From: Rutidosis leptorrhynchoides
Taxonomy: Eukaryota > Streptophyta > Magnoliopsida > Asterales > Asteraceae
Reading direction: 5' to 3'
Assembly (NCBI RefSeq): GCF_046630445.1
Contig: NC_092336.1
Coordinates: 203,889,001 to 203,953,000, forward strand
Length of the DNA stretch: 64,000 nucleotides
Every line of letters starts with the position of its first letter. Within the stretch, counting starts at the first letter, position 1. The position numbers and the translations under genes were made by a program. The notes beneath the pieces are model-generated. The model was not told the origin of the DNA. It ran no database searches and saw only the letters and a list, made by a program, of their open reading frames with translations. Shown here piece after piece: positions 12,615 to 25,095 of this stretch.

Positions 12615-12650
12615 GTACCTACCCGTTAAAGAAATTTCGTCTCGAAATTT
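12615..12650 (-). promoter_or_regulatory. E2 polypurine-tract region with hairpin
   Basis: Read on the - strand this is an 8-bp inverted repeat (arms 12632-12639 and 12643-12650), then AACGGGTAGGTAC abutting the LTR. The same layout occurs in E3 (34749) and E5 (52553). Confidence 0.65.
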
Positions 12651-13006
12651 GTGTGAGGTGGTCATGGCTAACAATAAAAATGTTTTCATGACGAATATGA
12701 GTTGATAAATAAAGTTTTATCTTCATTGAGCAATGTGGATAAAATAATTCGATTTTTTGAAAAATACGAATGAAGCTATCACAAAAGATTGAGATAGAGA
12801 TTTAACTTCTGACGCAGTCACGATTGAATTTAGATAATAAGGTGCGTCTTAGCTTTTGACGTTGTCTTGGTTGAATTCCGCAATTCAAGGTATTTAAAGA
12901 AAATCTTCGAGATCTAAAAGATTTGAGACTTTGGTGAATAAGGAAATTAAGATCTCTATAATCTATTACGGTGGTCTGTCTCGATTGTTACGTCTGATTT
13001 TTCCTT

Positions 13007-13014
13007 TATAAATT
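13007..13014 (+). promoter_or_regulatory. TATA box for antisense ORF57 (E2)
   Basis: TATAAATT lies 82 bp before the ATG of the antisense ORF, followed by a pyrimidine-rich leader as in plant core promoters. It is conserved in E3 at 35095-35104. Confidence 0.4.
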
Positions 13015-13088
13015 AAGCTCTTCTGTTCCATTATTCATACCATTCCTATACTTTCTTTCTTATTTCATACATCTAAAAGGTTGTGAAA

Positions 13089-13262
13089 ATGCTTAATCCA
13101 GTTCTAATCCTTGTCCTTATCCTGGCTATCGCAACATTCATTCTCCTTTTCCAATTTTCACAGGAGGATTCTATTTTCTTCCACTTCGCCCTTGGTGTTA
13201 TATTGTTTTTAATTCTCCCGTGTCTTTATGTTGCGATAAACATTGACATGCACGGTTTGTAA
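13089..13262 (+). CDS. antisense ORF57: small two-helix membrane peptide (E2 copy)
   Basis: 57 codons, ATG at 13089, TAA at 13260-13262, running against the direction of E2. The peptide starts MLNPVLILVLIL and has two hydrophobic segments, about residues 4-22 and 32-50, separated by a short polar loop with Asp and Glu. E3 carries the same ORF at 35159 with the same length, start and stop and no indels. I count about 14 replacement and 7 silent differences, so the frame is kept but strong purifying selection is not shown. E1 has a one-base deletion in its copy. I do not recognise the family and give no function. Confidence 0.5.
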   Translation: MLNPVLILVLILAIATFILLFQFSQEDSIFFHFALGVILFLILPCLYVAINIDMHGL

Positions 13263-13949
13263 TTTATGAGTTGTTATCGGGCTTTATATTCTCCCTTATA
13301 TTTCGAAGTCCCTTCTTCTGTTTTCCATAATCATTGTCATCCCCAGTTAATGCTCTCTTTTATTTACTGCGATTTATACCCCAATTTCTATTTCGGAGCT
13401 TTGTCCCTTCGTTTATTCTTCTTGCGATTAAGCACCGCTTGTAATGGTTCAGAATTCGCAGATATAAACTTCGAAATGAACATTGTTAATGTTCTAAGAA
13501 GGAAATCATAATGGCACGATTTGATTTGTCAAATTACCAGAATCATTGAGAATAGAACTATCAAGAATATATTTTCTTGATATGTTCGGAGGTGAAGTAG
13601 AATGAACGAGTCGTGTAACATGGCACATGATGACGTTATGATCTGTGAATTATCACGTTCCATTAGAAACTCAGCATGACTTACTGTAATATAATCACGT
13701 TGATCAAGTGTCATTATATTATACTAACTCATCCATTAATTCCCAACACTACTTCAAAAACATTCATAATTTAAACTCAAATTTTAAAGAATTTTAGAAA
13801 CTAAAGTAGTTTTCTTTATGATGTAATATAGATAGCACGAAGAGATAAATAATTTTGGACGAGAATATTTATGAAAATATCTTCAGAAATATCGAAGATA
13901 TTTATGATGATATTTTGGAATTTTCTAAGTTCGATGGTTGATGAGGAAG

Positions 13950-14230
13950 ATTTTTCCGCAAGATTTTAACATGAGTACTGAGCAAGATATTCGTTGAAGG
14001 TTTCATCGGATCCAGAATTACCTGGATTCTTTGAATATATGGTATGGTCCTTGAATTTGTCCTTGATCTCCTTCGTGGTTAGCTCAATCCGTTTTCCAGT
14101 TCCAAATTTTCTGAGCTTTTCCAACATACTATTCTTTATCATCAAACTTCCGATGATTAAGGTCGTTTACGGTTATCTATGGTTTCTGCTGCTTCATTCA
14201 GCTTTTTCAACATTCAGAGTATTGATTCGT
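13950..14230 (-). pseudogene. worn PABP-like fragment (E2 copy)
   Basis: On the - strand the segment near 14155-14110 still reads FDDKE, a stop, then YVGKAQK, matching the better-preserved fragment in E1 (26510). Stops and frameshifts follow. Long frames on the opposite strand here are incidental. Confidence 0.55.
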
Positions 14231-14401
14231 GACTGAGTGCTTTTCAGAATTTCAGAATGAGAGATTATAATTCTAAAAGATAAATGTCATACATATAACT
14301 GTTGATGTAGATATGCTGTGAGTTTTCAAATTACTGAATGCTGATTCCCGGTAATTGGTATGGCAGTTCTCGTTACAAGATGCGGATGAGTATATGATAG
14401 G

Positions 14402-14638
14402 GTTTCAATGAAAAAATATAATGATTTGTTAGAGAGATTTAAGCCAATAAGCAACTAGTTTGCTGGTACGTCTGCTGGTAATATGGTGGAATATAAAAGA
14501 ATTCTCCGGTATCAAAAGAGTAATCGTATATATCAGGATTATAGTAAGGCTACTTCGAATAAAAAGTCGAAGTTGACTTGCTGGAGCTGTGACAAAATTG
14601 GCTACTTTAAAAAGGGATCGCAAAGTTATTTTTGCTAA
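14402..14638 (+). pseudogene. antisense gag relic with worn zinc knuckle (E2 copy)
   Basis: The + strand frame reads VSMKKYNDLLERFKP, one stop, then AGTSAGNMVEYKR, and ends in LTCWSCDKIGYFKKGS before a TAA at 14636-14638. The spacing C-x2-C-x4-Y-x4-S is that of a CCHC retroviral-type zinc knuckle whose His and last Cys are replaced. This suggests a piece of another retrotransposon's gag lying antisense inside family B. It is homologous to 36388-36623 in E3. The origin (copia or gypsy) is not decided. Confidence 0.45.
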
Positions 14639-15225
14639 TAAATGCCAAAGGATCTGACGCGGCTACGTGTTAAACTTTTACTCAGTTGCCGAGAGTTTCT
14701 CAGGTGCATAACTATATGCATAAATCTTTCCTTCCGTAGATGAAGTACGGTTGATTCATCCTATCGATTGAGGTGTTTTCAAGAATCATGAAAGGTTTGA
14801 ACGCAGATTGTAATCGTCAAGATACAAATGGGGTTTAAGATGAAATCAAGTGGCAAACTTGAAGAAATGTTTAGTTTCATATGTTAAAATAAATATTTTA
14901 ATTCAATTTAATTGTCCAATGTTATTAGTCGATAGTCCACAGTTGACAGTCCAATATTTCATATATAGTTTAATATATAATATTCGAATTAATTAATACG
15001 TATCGTGACCCTGTACATGTCTCAGACTTGATCATAACTCAAACTATATATATTATTGGAGAATCAACCTCAACCATGTATAGCTAACTCCAGCATTACT
15101 GCATATAGAGTGTCTATGGTTATTCCAAATAATATATATAGATGCGTCGATATGATATGTCAAAACCTTGTATACAGGTCCCGATATTTAAAGTGCGTAA
15201 GATAAATAACAGAAATTAAATGATG

Positions 15226-15308
15226 ATAAATAAAATTGCGAGAATTAAAATTGCGATAAATAAAATGCGATAAATAAATTGCGATAAATAAATTGCGATA
15301 AATAAAAG
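15226..15308. repeat. GCGATAAATAAA tandem array (E2 interior)
   Basis: Six or so short units of about 12-14 bp. The same array is in E1 (25386-25475) and E3 (37203-37299). Confidence 0.8.
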
Positions 15309-15616
15309 GTAATACGAAATTAACAGTTAGCTAGGAACAGTTAGCTAGGATTTCGTTAGCGTGAATTCTTATCAAAATTTTCTCATAGTTAATTTGTTTG
15401 TTTCTAACAAATTTTATTTTGTCCAATGTTTTCTTCATTATGCCACTTGTTAGATTCTGATAAATCAAAATCCAAATATGAATTTGAATAAAAAATGATT
15501 ATTCTGCGGTGAACGGATACATATATCTGTGGATGTAAGTAGGATAGTAAATGACTGTTGAATCAGATTCGAAGAATGTACAATGTAACTTATTAATGTG
15601 AAATTCAAATATTCCT

Positions 15617-15637
15617 CGGGTATTACCTACCCGTTAA
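15617..15637 (-). other. internal PPT-like hairpin of E2
   Basis: CGGGTA (15617-15622) and TACCCG (15628-15633) are inverted arms. On the - strand TTAACGGGTAGGTA repeats the PPT core found at 12615. Confidence 0.65.
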
Positions 15638-15877
15638 AATATTTTCACCATTAACAGTTTGTACGAAAGATTTTTTTTTTTAATTACGATCTTTATGAAA
15701 ATATACTTACATATATATTTTCTTCAGATGTAATCATAGATTCAATGAGTTAATATAATATTAACCTCATTTAATTTACCATTATAACTAGAATACATAA
15801 TCTCTAAAACATTAGAGATTACATAATCGCCATTAAGGACGAAGATAATTGATGTAAGACGATACGTAGAATAATGA

Positions 15878-16252
15878 TTATACTCGAAGTACAGAATGAG
15901 GTGTTGAGGCGTGTGATGTTGAAACTTGAGTTGTTGTGGTACTGGTATTGATGTTGGTGGTACTATTGGTGCCGGTGATGTTGCTGAAGCTGGTAAATTG
16001 TGCACCATATTTTCCAAATTGATTACTAGAGCGCGAAGTTCGTTGATTTCTTCTATTATTCCGGAATGATTTGTCTGTCAGAACGAGCGGATGAATAAGG
16101 TTTAGAATTGTGGATAGAATATAATCATGATGTGCTATTCTGAAAATGAGAGAGAAAATGGTATTACGGACAGGTTCGCCGATAAGTGCTTCAGGTTCAT
16201 CGTCAAGAGGACAATATGGCGTATGAAAGGGATTGCTTCTTCTTATCTCCAA
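15878..16252 (-). pseudogene. worn sense ORF1 of family B (E2 copy)
   Basis: This stretch keeps a GEPVRNTIF segment matching GEPMRNTVF in the E1 ORF1 (24201-24776), and a Ser/Thr-rich tail. Upstream remnants (near 16330-16420) read as a Ser/Asp-rich acidic stretch. The frame is broken by stops. ORF1 is the first ORF after the PBS, the position of the acidic ORF in family A. Function unknown. Confidence 0.5.
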
Positions 16253-16825
16253 TGATTAAGTAGACTACGAACCCATCAAATAAATTGAAAATGACTAGTT
16301 GGTTGATCCATTTCATTTACACTGCTTTCGGAGCTTAGGTGAATATCCATGTCAGAATAGCTGTCGGAATAACTATCGGAATAGCAATCGGAATCTGAGG
16401 GACTCGAACTAGTTGAGGGATTCACCTCGTACCATCAGATGAAGGAATTTTCGCTAAGAAATAGATTATAGGATGTAGATTAGTACCCTGCAATACATAA
16501 TTTACATATGCATATATAATACCAAAATCTCATAAGTTACGGAGGAATCTACGGAAGCTGTCAGGCAAAGTCTACAGTAATAGATACGCTAAGATATGAA
16601 TTTCTTTTGTCTGTACACTATTCATGCAATCCAGGCAGTAAGATATGTCTAGATTAAGAATGATAAGTAAGTGATTTCCTAAAATTGATAAGCAGGTAAT
16701 TTTCGACACGAAATGATAAGCAAAACTTTTGACATGTAGACACGGTCGAAGTCCAGACTCACTAATGTATCTAATCAATTATTAGTTAGACCCACTAACG
16801 CAGGACCTGGTTCGCTAAGACCACT

Positions 16826-16837
16826 GCTCTGATACCA
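16826..16837 (-). promoter_or_regulatory. E2 primer-binding site
   Basis: On the - strand TGGTATCAGAGC, complementary to the initiator tRNA-Met 3' end, two bases from the LTR. Confidence 0.85.
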
Positions 16838-17277
16838 ACTGAAATGCCCCGTCCTAATCCATCTGGACGAAGTCTTCAACAATTGGTCCCATTGCGAGGT
16901 TCTGACCTCTATATGCCATGAACGACTCCGTGTAATATGAGCAAATGCACAGCGGAAGATTTCTTTCATACCTGAGAATAAACATGCTTTAAAGTGTCAA
17001 CCAAAAGGTTGGTGAGTTCATAGGTTTATCATAAAATAATAAAATTCATCATTTTGATAGACCACAAGATTTAAATCCTGCATGGTACAAATGGGCCCGA
17101 ATCCTATACCCACCTGTAATGTACATGCGATATCATTTAAATACAGTACACCTTTCTCGTGTACGAAATCATCTTTCATAAATCTTAGTAACCATACACA
17201 TATGTTGTGCACAAAAATAACATACACATAACCTGTGTATAAAAATCATTCTCTCGATACATAACATTCATATCAAT

Positions 17278-17401
17278 TGGTGGCAATTATCATGTCCACA
17301 TAATTCAATGGTGGTAATTACCATGTCCACATAATTCAATCGCGGCAATTATCATGTCCACATAATTCAATCGTGGCAATTATCATGTCCACATAATTCA
17401 A
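17278..17401. repeat. 31-bp tandem repeat, four copies
   Basis: Sister array of 8933-9056, with one substitution in the second unit. Confidence 0.9.
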
Positions 17402-17685
17402 TAATAATCCGCAGAACTTCTGTCTGCATAATAATTCATTCGAGGTATGTTTTGCTTGTGTCTATCTCGTCAAACATTTATAAAAGCATTTCATGTATTC
17501 GCAGTTCAAAATATATTTCAAAAGCATTTAATAAAGCAGTTATAAAAACAGCGCATGTATTCTCAGTCCCAAAAATGTAAAGAGTAAAAGGGAGCAAATG
17601 AACTCACCTAATATATTTTGTAGTAAAAATACATATGACTATATTGAACAATGCAGGGTTGGCCTCGGATTCACGAACTTATATC

Positions 17686-17688
<3 letters not shown>

Positions 17689-17759
<71 letters not shown>
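17689..17759. repeat. (AT)n microsatellite expanded in one LTR
   Basis: About 70 bp here against about 12 bp at the same place in the left LTR (near 9345-9356). Confidence 0.9.
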
Positions 17760-17762
<3 letters not shown>

Positions 17763-17785
17763 CACATATAATTGTAATCAAACAA

Positions 17786-17788
<3 letters not shown>

Positions 17789-17853
<65 letters not shown>
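17789..17853. repeat. (AT)n microsatellite
   Basis: AT run of about 64 bp in the E2 5' LTR. Confidence 0.95.
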
Positions 17854-17856
<3 letters not shown>

Positions 17857-18337
17857 TGATACAATTTTATATTAATAACTTGTATGTTTCATAAATGTGT
17901 TCATTTTATGTACTTTAAATAAATAAAAAATATAGTTATAATATATGTATTAAGAATAGTTTTATATAACTAATAGTTACTTGATAAAATAATATTAATT
18001 TTAAAAATAATAATAATAATGATAATAAAAATAATAATGCTAATAATAATACTAATAATAATACTTATAATTATAGTGATAATACTAAATAATCGATTTT
18101 AATGATAATATTAATAAAAATATTTATGGTATTATTAATACTAATAATATTAATAATGATGTTAATAATATATTAATAATAATGATTTATACTTAAACTT
18201 GGAGTCCATTAAAAGTCCAAAATTTGCTAGTCCATTTCTAATCCTAAATAACCCAATCTAATTTTTTCAGTTACTAGCCCAACTCAGTTTTTCCATCAAC
18301 AGCCCAATAGGCCCAGGCTTATCAAGACAGCTTCTTT

Positions 18338-18483
<146 letters not shown>

Positions 18484-18486
18484 CCA

Positions 18487-18497
18487 GGTTTCGAACC
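18487..18497 (-). promoter_or_regulatory. tRNA-like B box in E2 5' LTR
   Basis: GGTTCGAAACC on the - strand, counterpart of 9994-10004. Confidence 0.45.
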
Positions 18498-18737
18498 ACG
18501 ACCTCCTGTCTAGCAACCCACTGCTAAACCAATGAACCATTAATTACTTTCTTGTTTTAACTCGCACTTTTATTTATTTGACATGTCAAAATCTGTTTAT
18601 CACTTATAGTTGTAATTATAATTATAATTCTTATAGTAATTCTTTTACTATTGTTAATTATAATGCTAATATTAATGATAATGATGATAATAATAATAAT
18701 AATACTAATTATATTAACTACAAAAATCGTAGTAAAC

Positions 18738-18740
<3 letters not shown>

Positions 18741-18824
<84 letters not shown>
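18741..18824. repeat. (AAT)n microsatellite
   Basis: About 28 AAT units in the E2 5' LTR. Confidence 0.95.
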
Positions 18825-18827
<3 letters not shown>

Positions 18828-21800
18828 TTATACCAATCATCATGGATTCATTATCATCATCTTAATCGTATGTAAACATCATCATCATCCCTATACCGTA
18901 TCATCATCATCATCTTCACATATTAACATCATCTCGTCACCAATAACCCGACATATTCATCATCATCATCTTGATCGTAACATCACGATCATCATCATGC
19001 ATCGTCACCATTGTCATCATCATACACCTTTATGTTAGTCATCACTTCATGTACCACCGTTACCATCAGAATCATATTGTCATCATCATGCGTTACCATC
19101 ATATAGTTATGATCATCATGTTCATTCATCTCGACATCATCATCAAATTACAACTATAAGCCCTTTAAATCTATCCAGTCCATAAGAATATTAATGGGTT
19201 TCGGTCCATAGAGGAAAACTGGGTCATTGCAGCCCAACAACCATTAACCAATTGCAATTTTTACTTAACATAAAGGCCCAACAGCAGCCCGTTATACAAA
19301 TCATATGTGGGTTTGGTTTGGCACCTTCGTACGTCACAGGAAACAACAGGAAAAAAATATATTTAAATAAACGCAAGCATCTCTATTAACCATCATCCTG
19401 ATTCATATCGTCTTCTTCGTTCTTCTTCAAAATCGTTTTTCACAGTAGGTTAAAACAAGAACAAAGGTGGCGGCTTAATGGTTGCTGTGGTGGTAGCGAT
19501 TGTGGTGATAGTGTCTGGTGGTGGTTTGGTGATTCTTTGTGGTGTTTTGTTGTAATCTTGCAAGGGAAACAGGAGCAGTAGCAGCTGCAACCTCGATTAA
19601 ATAGGAAACCTATAGTAGTAATAATCGAGAATATGATTGTAGCAGGGAACGAGTATTAAACAAGAAAGGGGTGTTTGGCCGGGGTCTGTTGGACTGAAAA
19701 TAGAAACATGTAATTAATATTGGTTCGGTGGTGATGGTTGTTATGGTTGGTGCTCGACAACATGAAAGAAACAGGAAAACAAAATATATACGTATGGTGG
19801 TCCTTGGTGGTGGCGATGGTGTCTCATTTTCAACAATAAAAGATGGGTTTATCATGGCTTAGGGTGACTGATCATAAACAGAAAGGAGATAAAGGGTTTG
19901 GTCCAAGTCGAATAAGAAAGGGAAACAAAATAAGTGGGTTTGATATTTTTTTATTTGAAGTGATGGATGGTTAAATGGGTAACGGTTCAAGAAGATAGTT
20001 GTGGGTGGTGTTGTGTGTTCATGGTGGCTGGTGGTGTTTCCTGGTGAGTTGCAGAGGAGGGAGATGTACTCGTGTGTGTATATGTCATATACATATACAT
20101 ATAAATATAAGCATATAATTATAATATTAATTTATAATAATAATAAATAATAATAAGATAATGAATCTAATTCAACAAATGCACAATAAAAATGATTGAT
20201 TGATACACAGTATAGCCGCCCCGCCAATGTTTACTTATTATTAGTTCACATATCGTGTCCATTGCTAAACAGATAACGTATAAAAGTGTTCCTAAAAATT
20301 CCAAATTTTTAGATTAAATATATTTAATTATTTCACTCATTAACTGTTTGAAACCTAATCAAAAAGGTTCGATAATTATTTATTTTATGTTCCAATTTAT
20401 ATGTACGGAGTACTAATATTTAAACTTAAAAATATAAAAATATTTATAACAAATCTAAAATCTTCGTAATCAATTTATAGTTCAACTTTTTTTTCAATCC
20501 ATCATGAACATGTACAATATCTATATTAAAACTAACAAAACATCAACCGAGTGTTACTGACGTTTACTAATTAAGCCCAAAATCATTTATATTCCATTTC
20601 TATAGATAACCAGTTTTAAAATAGTAAAGTTAATTACTAAAACAATTATATTATATATTTTTTTTTACAAATAGATTTAATATAACTTTATATATTTACA
20701 AGTAATATTTATATACATATTTATATATATCTATATATTCTATAGTTTCCATTAATCGCATTTTATTTTATTTATTTTACAATATAAATCCTAATAATCA
20801 TATTATATAATATTCTAAATTATATTTCAAATTATAAATACCTATTTAAATATATATATGTTATCTATTTACAAATAGTTGTTCGTGAATCGTCGGGAAT
20901 GGTCAAAAGTCAAACGAACAGTTCGAAATATTTGTGACTCAACATTACAGACTTTGCTTATCGTGTCGAAATAATATAAAGATCAAGTTTAAATTTGGTT
21001 GGAAATTTCCTGGTCATCACAGAATCCGCCCATAAACCGCCACCTTCATTCTTTGATCAATCACCTAAATATTACTGCTGCAATGTTTTGGTTTTCTATT
21101 TCATTCCGTTACCAAACAATCTCTTTTCTTTGATTTATCACCATCTCTCCCACCTTTTCTTCATGAACCATCATTAATAAACAATTACTACTACACCCTC
21201 GTTGCTACTTGTTATTCTTGTAGCCGAGACCCACCAAAAAACACCATGTTCTTCTTTGTATTCACCAACAAGAATTAAATCGATTAGGCTACTGTTATAT
21301 ACTTTAAAGAATGATGAGTGGAGGTGCATGATGGCTTTAAAGATGAAATATAAATAATGCAAACTGCTTGATTCTTCCTCTAGTGCTTCATATATTTTTT
21401 CTTTTGGTGGGGCTATCGACACATGAAAGTAGATGTCACCGTTTAATTTTTTTTTCTTCTTTTTTGAATCCATCCACAATAGAATCCAAGACAAAAGCAA
21501 AGCTTGTGCTGGTGGGGCAACCGAATTATGGGAAGGGCCAACATTGAATCGATTGTGTTTGGAACAAGATTTCTTTTTTTTTTAACCCATCATTTCCTGT
21601 TTCCGCTTCTAACTACCGTTCAAAGTTTGATCAAACCAAAAACCAATTAGATTATTTTATAGGTGTACTCGTTCGAAGTATCTTCTTCAGCTCATTTTAC
21701 AACCAGCTCAACCACTTTCATGGGCCTGGGTTGTTAACCAAATAACACGGCCCAACGAGCCCAACCTCATAAATCTGCTACTGCTACGTTCCTTTTTGTT

Positions 21801-22320
21801 TTTCCTGTTTGAACATTACGAAACAAATAAGCAGTAAGGATAATGATAGATATAGATGATGATATAAGTATTATGATGATAGTTGGTAGATGATAATGAT
21901 GGCATTACTCATTTAAAATACTACACAGATGTTTCCAAAAATCACGTGGCATTTGATAAAACAAGTTGGGTTTAGTTAATTGATAATGGGAGTCGCGTGT
22001 ATCTCAAATTCATAAACAAGTTTGATACATGATAAAAATAGTGAATAGATGATGAGATGGATACAAAGTCGATAATCACGAGTCTTAGAATGATGATGAA
22101 GAAATGGTACTAGATAAATGAACGGTTAGGATCGTGAATAAAAACGATAATTTAAAGATGATTTATGATTATGATTATAAGTCATGATTATGATTTATGA
22201 TTTTAAGTTATGGGTAATTGGTCGATTAAAGATTAGTGAAGAAGAAGACAGATCAGAAAGATATAGTAGATATATGGATTTAGGCTGAGTTATAAAGCAG
22301 AAAAGCAATAGCAGAGTATT

Positions 22321-22331
22321 GGTTCGAGCCC
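22321..22331 (+). promoter_or_regulatory. tRNA-like B box in E1 5' LTR
   Basis: GGTTCGAGCCC fits the Pol III B-box consensus; an ATT tract follows about 55 bp downstream. Sister copy at 30426-30436 has one change. Confidence 0.4.
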
Positions 22332-22383
22332 CGGCTAAGACGTTACATTTTTTAAAAAGACATATTCTTGTGAGGTAGTTTTC

Positions 22384-22385
<2 letters not shown>

Positions 22386-22430
<45 letters not shown>
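22386..22430. repeat. (ATT)n microsatellite
   Basis: About 15 ATT units in the E1 5' LTR; much shorter in the 3' LTR. Confidence 0.9.
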
Positions 22431-22432
<2 letters not shown>

Positions 22433-22525
22433 CATTAACATTTCAATTAAAATTATTACTATCATTATTATTATTATTTTTACAAGATTTTTATATATAA
22501 TTTTATTTACATTATTTTACTACTA

Positions 22526-22532
22526 CTACTAC

Positions 22533-22619
<87 letters not shown>

Positions 22620-22620
22620 C
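22526..22620. repeat. (ATT)n microsatellite
   Basis: About 30 ATT/ACT units, counterpart of 30597-30690. Confidence 0.95.
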
Positions 22621-23034
22621 CTTAACTTAGTTTTGTTACAATTATTAATTTTCGCGAACATAAAATATTTTTATAGAAATATATTTATGTATACTAACAT
22701 TACATAATATTATATTTTAACTAATATAATATTATTCATATTGATATAATGTTAATTAAATCATATATCAAATAAGCATTATGATATATTATAAGTATTA
22801 ATAAAATTATATACGAATATTAATATTAATACATAACTAAATATATATAAAGTTGTTCGATTACGATTATGTGTATTAATAAATATCCAAATGATATAGG
22901 TTCGTGAATCCGAGGCCAACCCTGCATTGTTCAGTTCCGTCGTATGAATATTTTTACTACAAAATATTGTAGAGTGAGTTTCATTTGCCTTTTTACCCTT
23001 TATATTTTTGGGCTGAGAATACATGCGCAATTTT

Positions 23035-23041
23035 TATAAAT
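23035..23041 (+). promoter_or_regulatory. candidate LTR TATA box (E1)
   Basis: TATAAAT inside TTTTATAAATG, just after the conserved GAGAATACATGC block. The same core is in the E1 3' LTR (31104), E4, E2 and E5 (59911-59917, - strand). It is about 0.8 kb from the LTR end. Transcript ends are not visible, so this is a guess. Confidence 0.3.
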
Positions 23042-23825
23042 GTTTTACGAAATAGACACAAGTAATCAAGACTACATTATATGGTTGAATGATCGAAGCC
23101 GAATATGCCCCTTTTTGCTTAGTAACCTAAGAATTAGGGAACATCACTAATTTTGAGAATTAGTGCACGCCTAATTGACGCGAATCCTAAAGATAGATCT
23201 ATTGGGCCTAACGAACCCCATCCAAAGTACCGGATGCTTTAGTACTTCGAATTCGTTTTTATCATGTCCGAAGGATTTCCCGGAATGATAGGGGATATTC
23301 TTATATGCATCTTGTTAATGTCGGTTACCAGGTGTTCAATCCATATGAATTATATTTTTGTCTCTATGCATGGGACGTATATTTATGAGAACTGAAAATG
23401 AAAATCTTGTGGTCTATTAAAATGATGGAAATGATTATTTATGTTAAACTAATGAACTCACCAACCTTTTGGTTGACACTTTAAAGCATGTTTATTCTCA
23501 GGTACGAAAGAAATCTTCCGCTGTGTATTTACTCATCTTAGAGATATTACTTGGAGTCATTCATGACATATTTCAAAAGACGTTGCATTCTAGTCGTCGA
23601 GTTCATCAAGATTATTATTAAGTCAATTATAGATGGATATATTACGAAAGAATATGAATGCCGTCAACTTTCAATGTAAATGAAAGTTTGTCTTTTAAAA
23701 ATGAATGCAATGTTTGTAAAATTTATCATATAGAGGTCAAGTACCTCGCGATGTAATCAATTGTTGTGAATCGTTTATAATCGATATGGACTTCGTCCGG
23801 ATGGATTAGGATGGGTCTCTTTAGT

Positions 23826-23837
23826 TGGTATCAAAGC
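23826..23837 (+). promoter_or_regulatory. E1 primer-binding site
   Basis: TGGTATCAAAGC: one base different from the TGGTATCAGAGC of E2, E3 and E5. Confidence 0.8.
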
Positions 23838-24200
23838 GGTGGTCTTAGCGAACCATGTCTGCGTTAGTGTATCTAACTGATAAGTTGTTAGGATGCATTA
23901 GTGAGTCTGGACTTCGACCGTGTCTGCATGTCAAAAGTTTTGCTTATCATTTTTGTCGGAAATTACCTGCTTATCATTCCTAGTCTAGACACATCTTACT
24001 GCATTGATTGCATGAATAGTGTATAGACAAATCCATATCTTAGCGTATCTGTTACTGTAGACTTTATCTGTCACGTTTCCTTAATTTCCTCCGTAATCTA
24101 CGGGATCCTCTGTACTATATTAGATATTCTATATAATTAGAATATTATTCGATAACCGAAAATCATTTCATATCGAAAATCCTCTAACTGATCATAAGAG

Positions 24201-24776
24201 ATGGATCCTACACCTAGCTTGGATTTCATTAGTTCCGGAAGCAATTTCGAGATGCGTATTGAAGTAGACTCCGAAGTCAATGAACCCGAAGTGTCTCCAC
24301 CGTTTAGCTATTTTTCTTTCTGGAGGAGATGGGGGTGGGTCCGAGACTTACTCACTTGATGGAGAAATGAAGAAGGCAAGCCCTAACGCGAACCAAACTT
24401 ACCTCCTAACATCGGAGAAAATGATGTACTCACCGGTGAACCTATGCGCAACACTGTATTCACCCTTCTTGCTAAAGTTTTCCACCTCAAAGGTCGCGTT
24501 ACTGCAATCTCAGAAAATATTCAACCTCTACTTCCGAATACCAATCGAAGGGGAATATTAGAAGAAGTTAGGGAACTTCGAATTGATAATCAAGATCTAT
24601 CGAATCAGATGAGTGGAAGGATAGAAATGATAGAAGGTAGGATAGAAACCCTGACAAGAATGGTGCGTGATTTACAAGCTATACTTACTACACCAACATC
24701 ATCACCAACCTCAGCACCAACAACACTTGTAGCACCGACAGCAACAGTACCACCATTAGCAGCACCATCAGCATAA
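24201..24776 (+). pseudogene. family B sense ORF1, acidic plus coiled-coil-like (E1 copy)
   Basis: One frame of 192 codons from the ATG at 24201 to 24776, with two in-frame stops (24357-24359, 24384-24386). The first 50 residues start MDPTPSLDFISSGSNFEM and are acidic and Ser-rich. Residues from about 110 to 155 are charged, with Leu/Ile/Met at heptad-like spacing (REL RIDNQDLSNQMS ... RIEMIEGRIE), suggesting a coiled coil. The tail is rich in Thr, Pro and Ala. It is the first ORF after the PBS. E2 and E3 carry worn homologues. I recognise no domain; a gag-like or chaperone role is possible but unsupported. Confidence 0.55.
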
Positions 24777-25074
24777 CCAGTACCAACAACAACAACATCA
24801 TCACACGTCTCAACCTCGCAATCTATACCTCAAGCATAATCATCGTTCTACGAATCATTCTACATAAGCTATCTTCGTCCTTCATGGTGATTATGTAATC
24901 TCTAATGTTTTAGAGATTGTGTACTCTAGTTCTAGCCGTAAATCTGATGAGTTTAATATCACATTGACTCATTAAATCCTTGATTACGTCTGAAGAAAAT
25001 ATATATGTATATATGTTTTCATAAAGATTGTAATTAAAATTTTTATTGTACAAACTGTTAATGGTGAAAATATT

Positions 25075-25095
25075 TTAACGGGTAGGTAATACCCG
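25075..25095 (+). other. internal PPT-like hairpin of E1
   Basis: CGGGTA (25079-25084) and TACCCG (25090-25095) are inverted arms. TTAACGGGTAGGTA (25075-25088) repeats the PPT core that precedes the 3' LTR at 27984-27996. Confidence 0.7.

Larger units (their letters stand above)
21022..23823 (+). repeat. E1 5' LTR, second part
   Basis: It resumes with GAATCCGCCC and is collinear with 29125-31892. It ends GGGTCTCTTTA, where the 3' LTR has CTCTTCA, so the terminal CA has mutated to TA. It carries a B box (22321), ATT tracts and a candidate TATA (23035). By-eye divergence from the 3' LTR is about 2-3%, higher than in the first part. Confidence 0.9.

Noticed and set aside
13994-14236. Hydrophobic + strand ORF in E2, with a related one at 36023-36244 in E3
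   Set aside because: They lie opposite the worn PABP-like fragment and are best explained as its antisense shadow; lengths and ends differ.
21174-21500. - strand ORF in the E1 LTR, with a homologue at 29315-29602
   Set aside because: LTR sequence duplicated by the element; frames differ in length and contain a Lys run from a T-rich tract.
22321-22331. True tRNA gene at the GGTTCGAGCCC site
   Set aside because: No acceptor stem, anticodon arm or 3' terminator can be folded around it; kept only as a B-box-like module.
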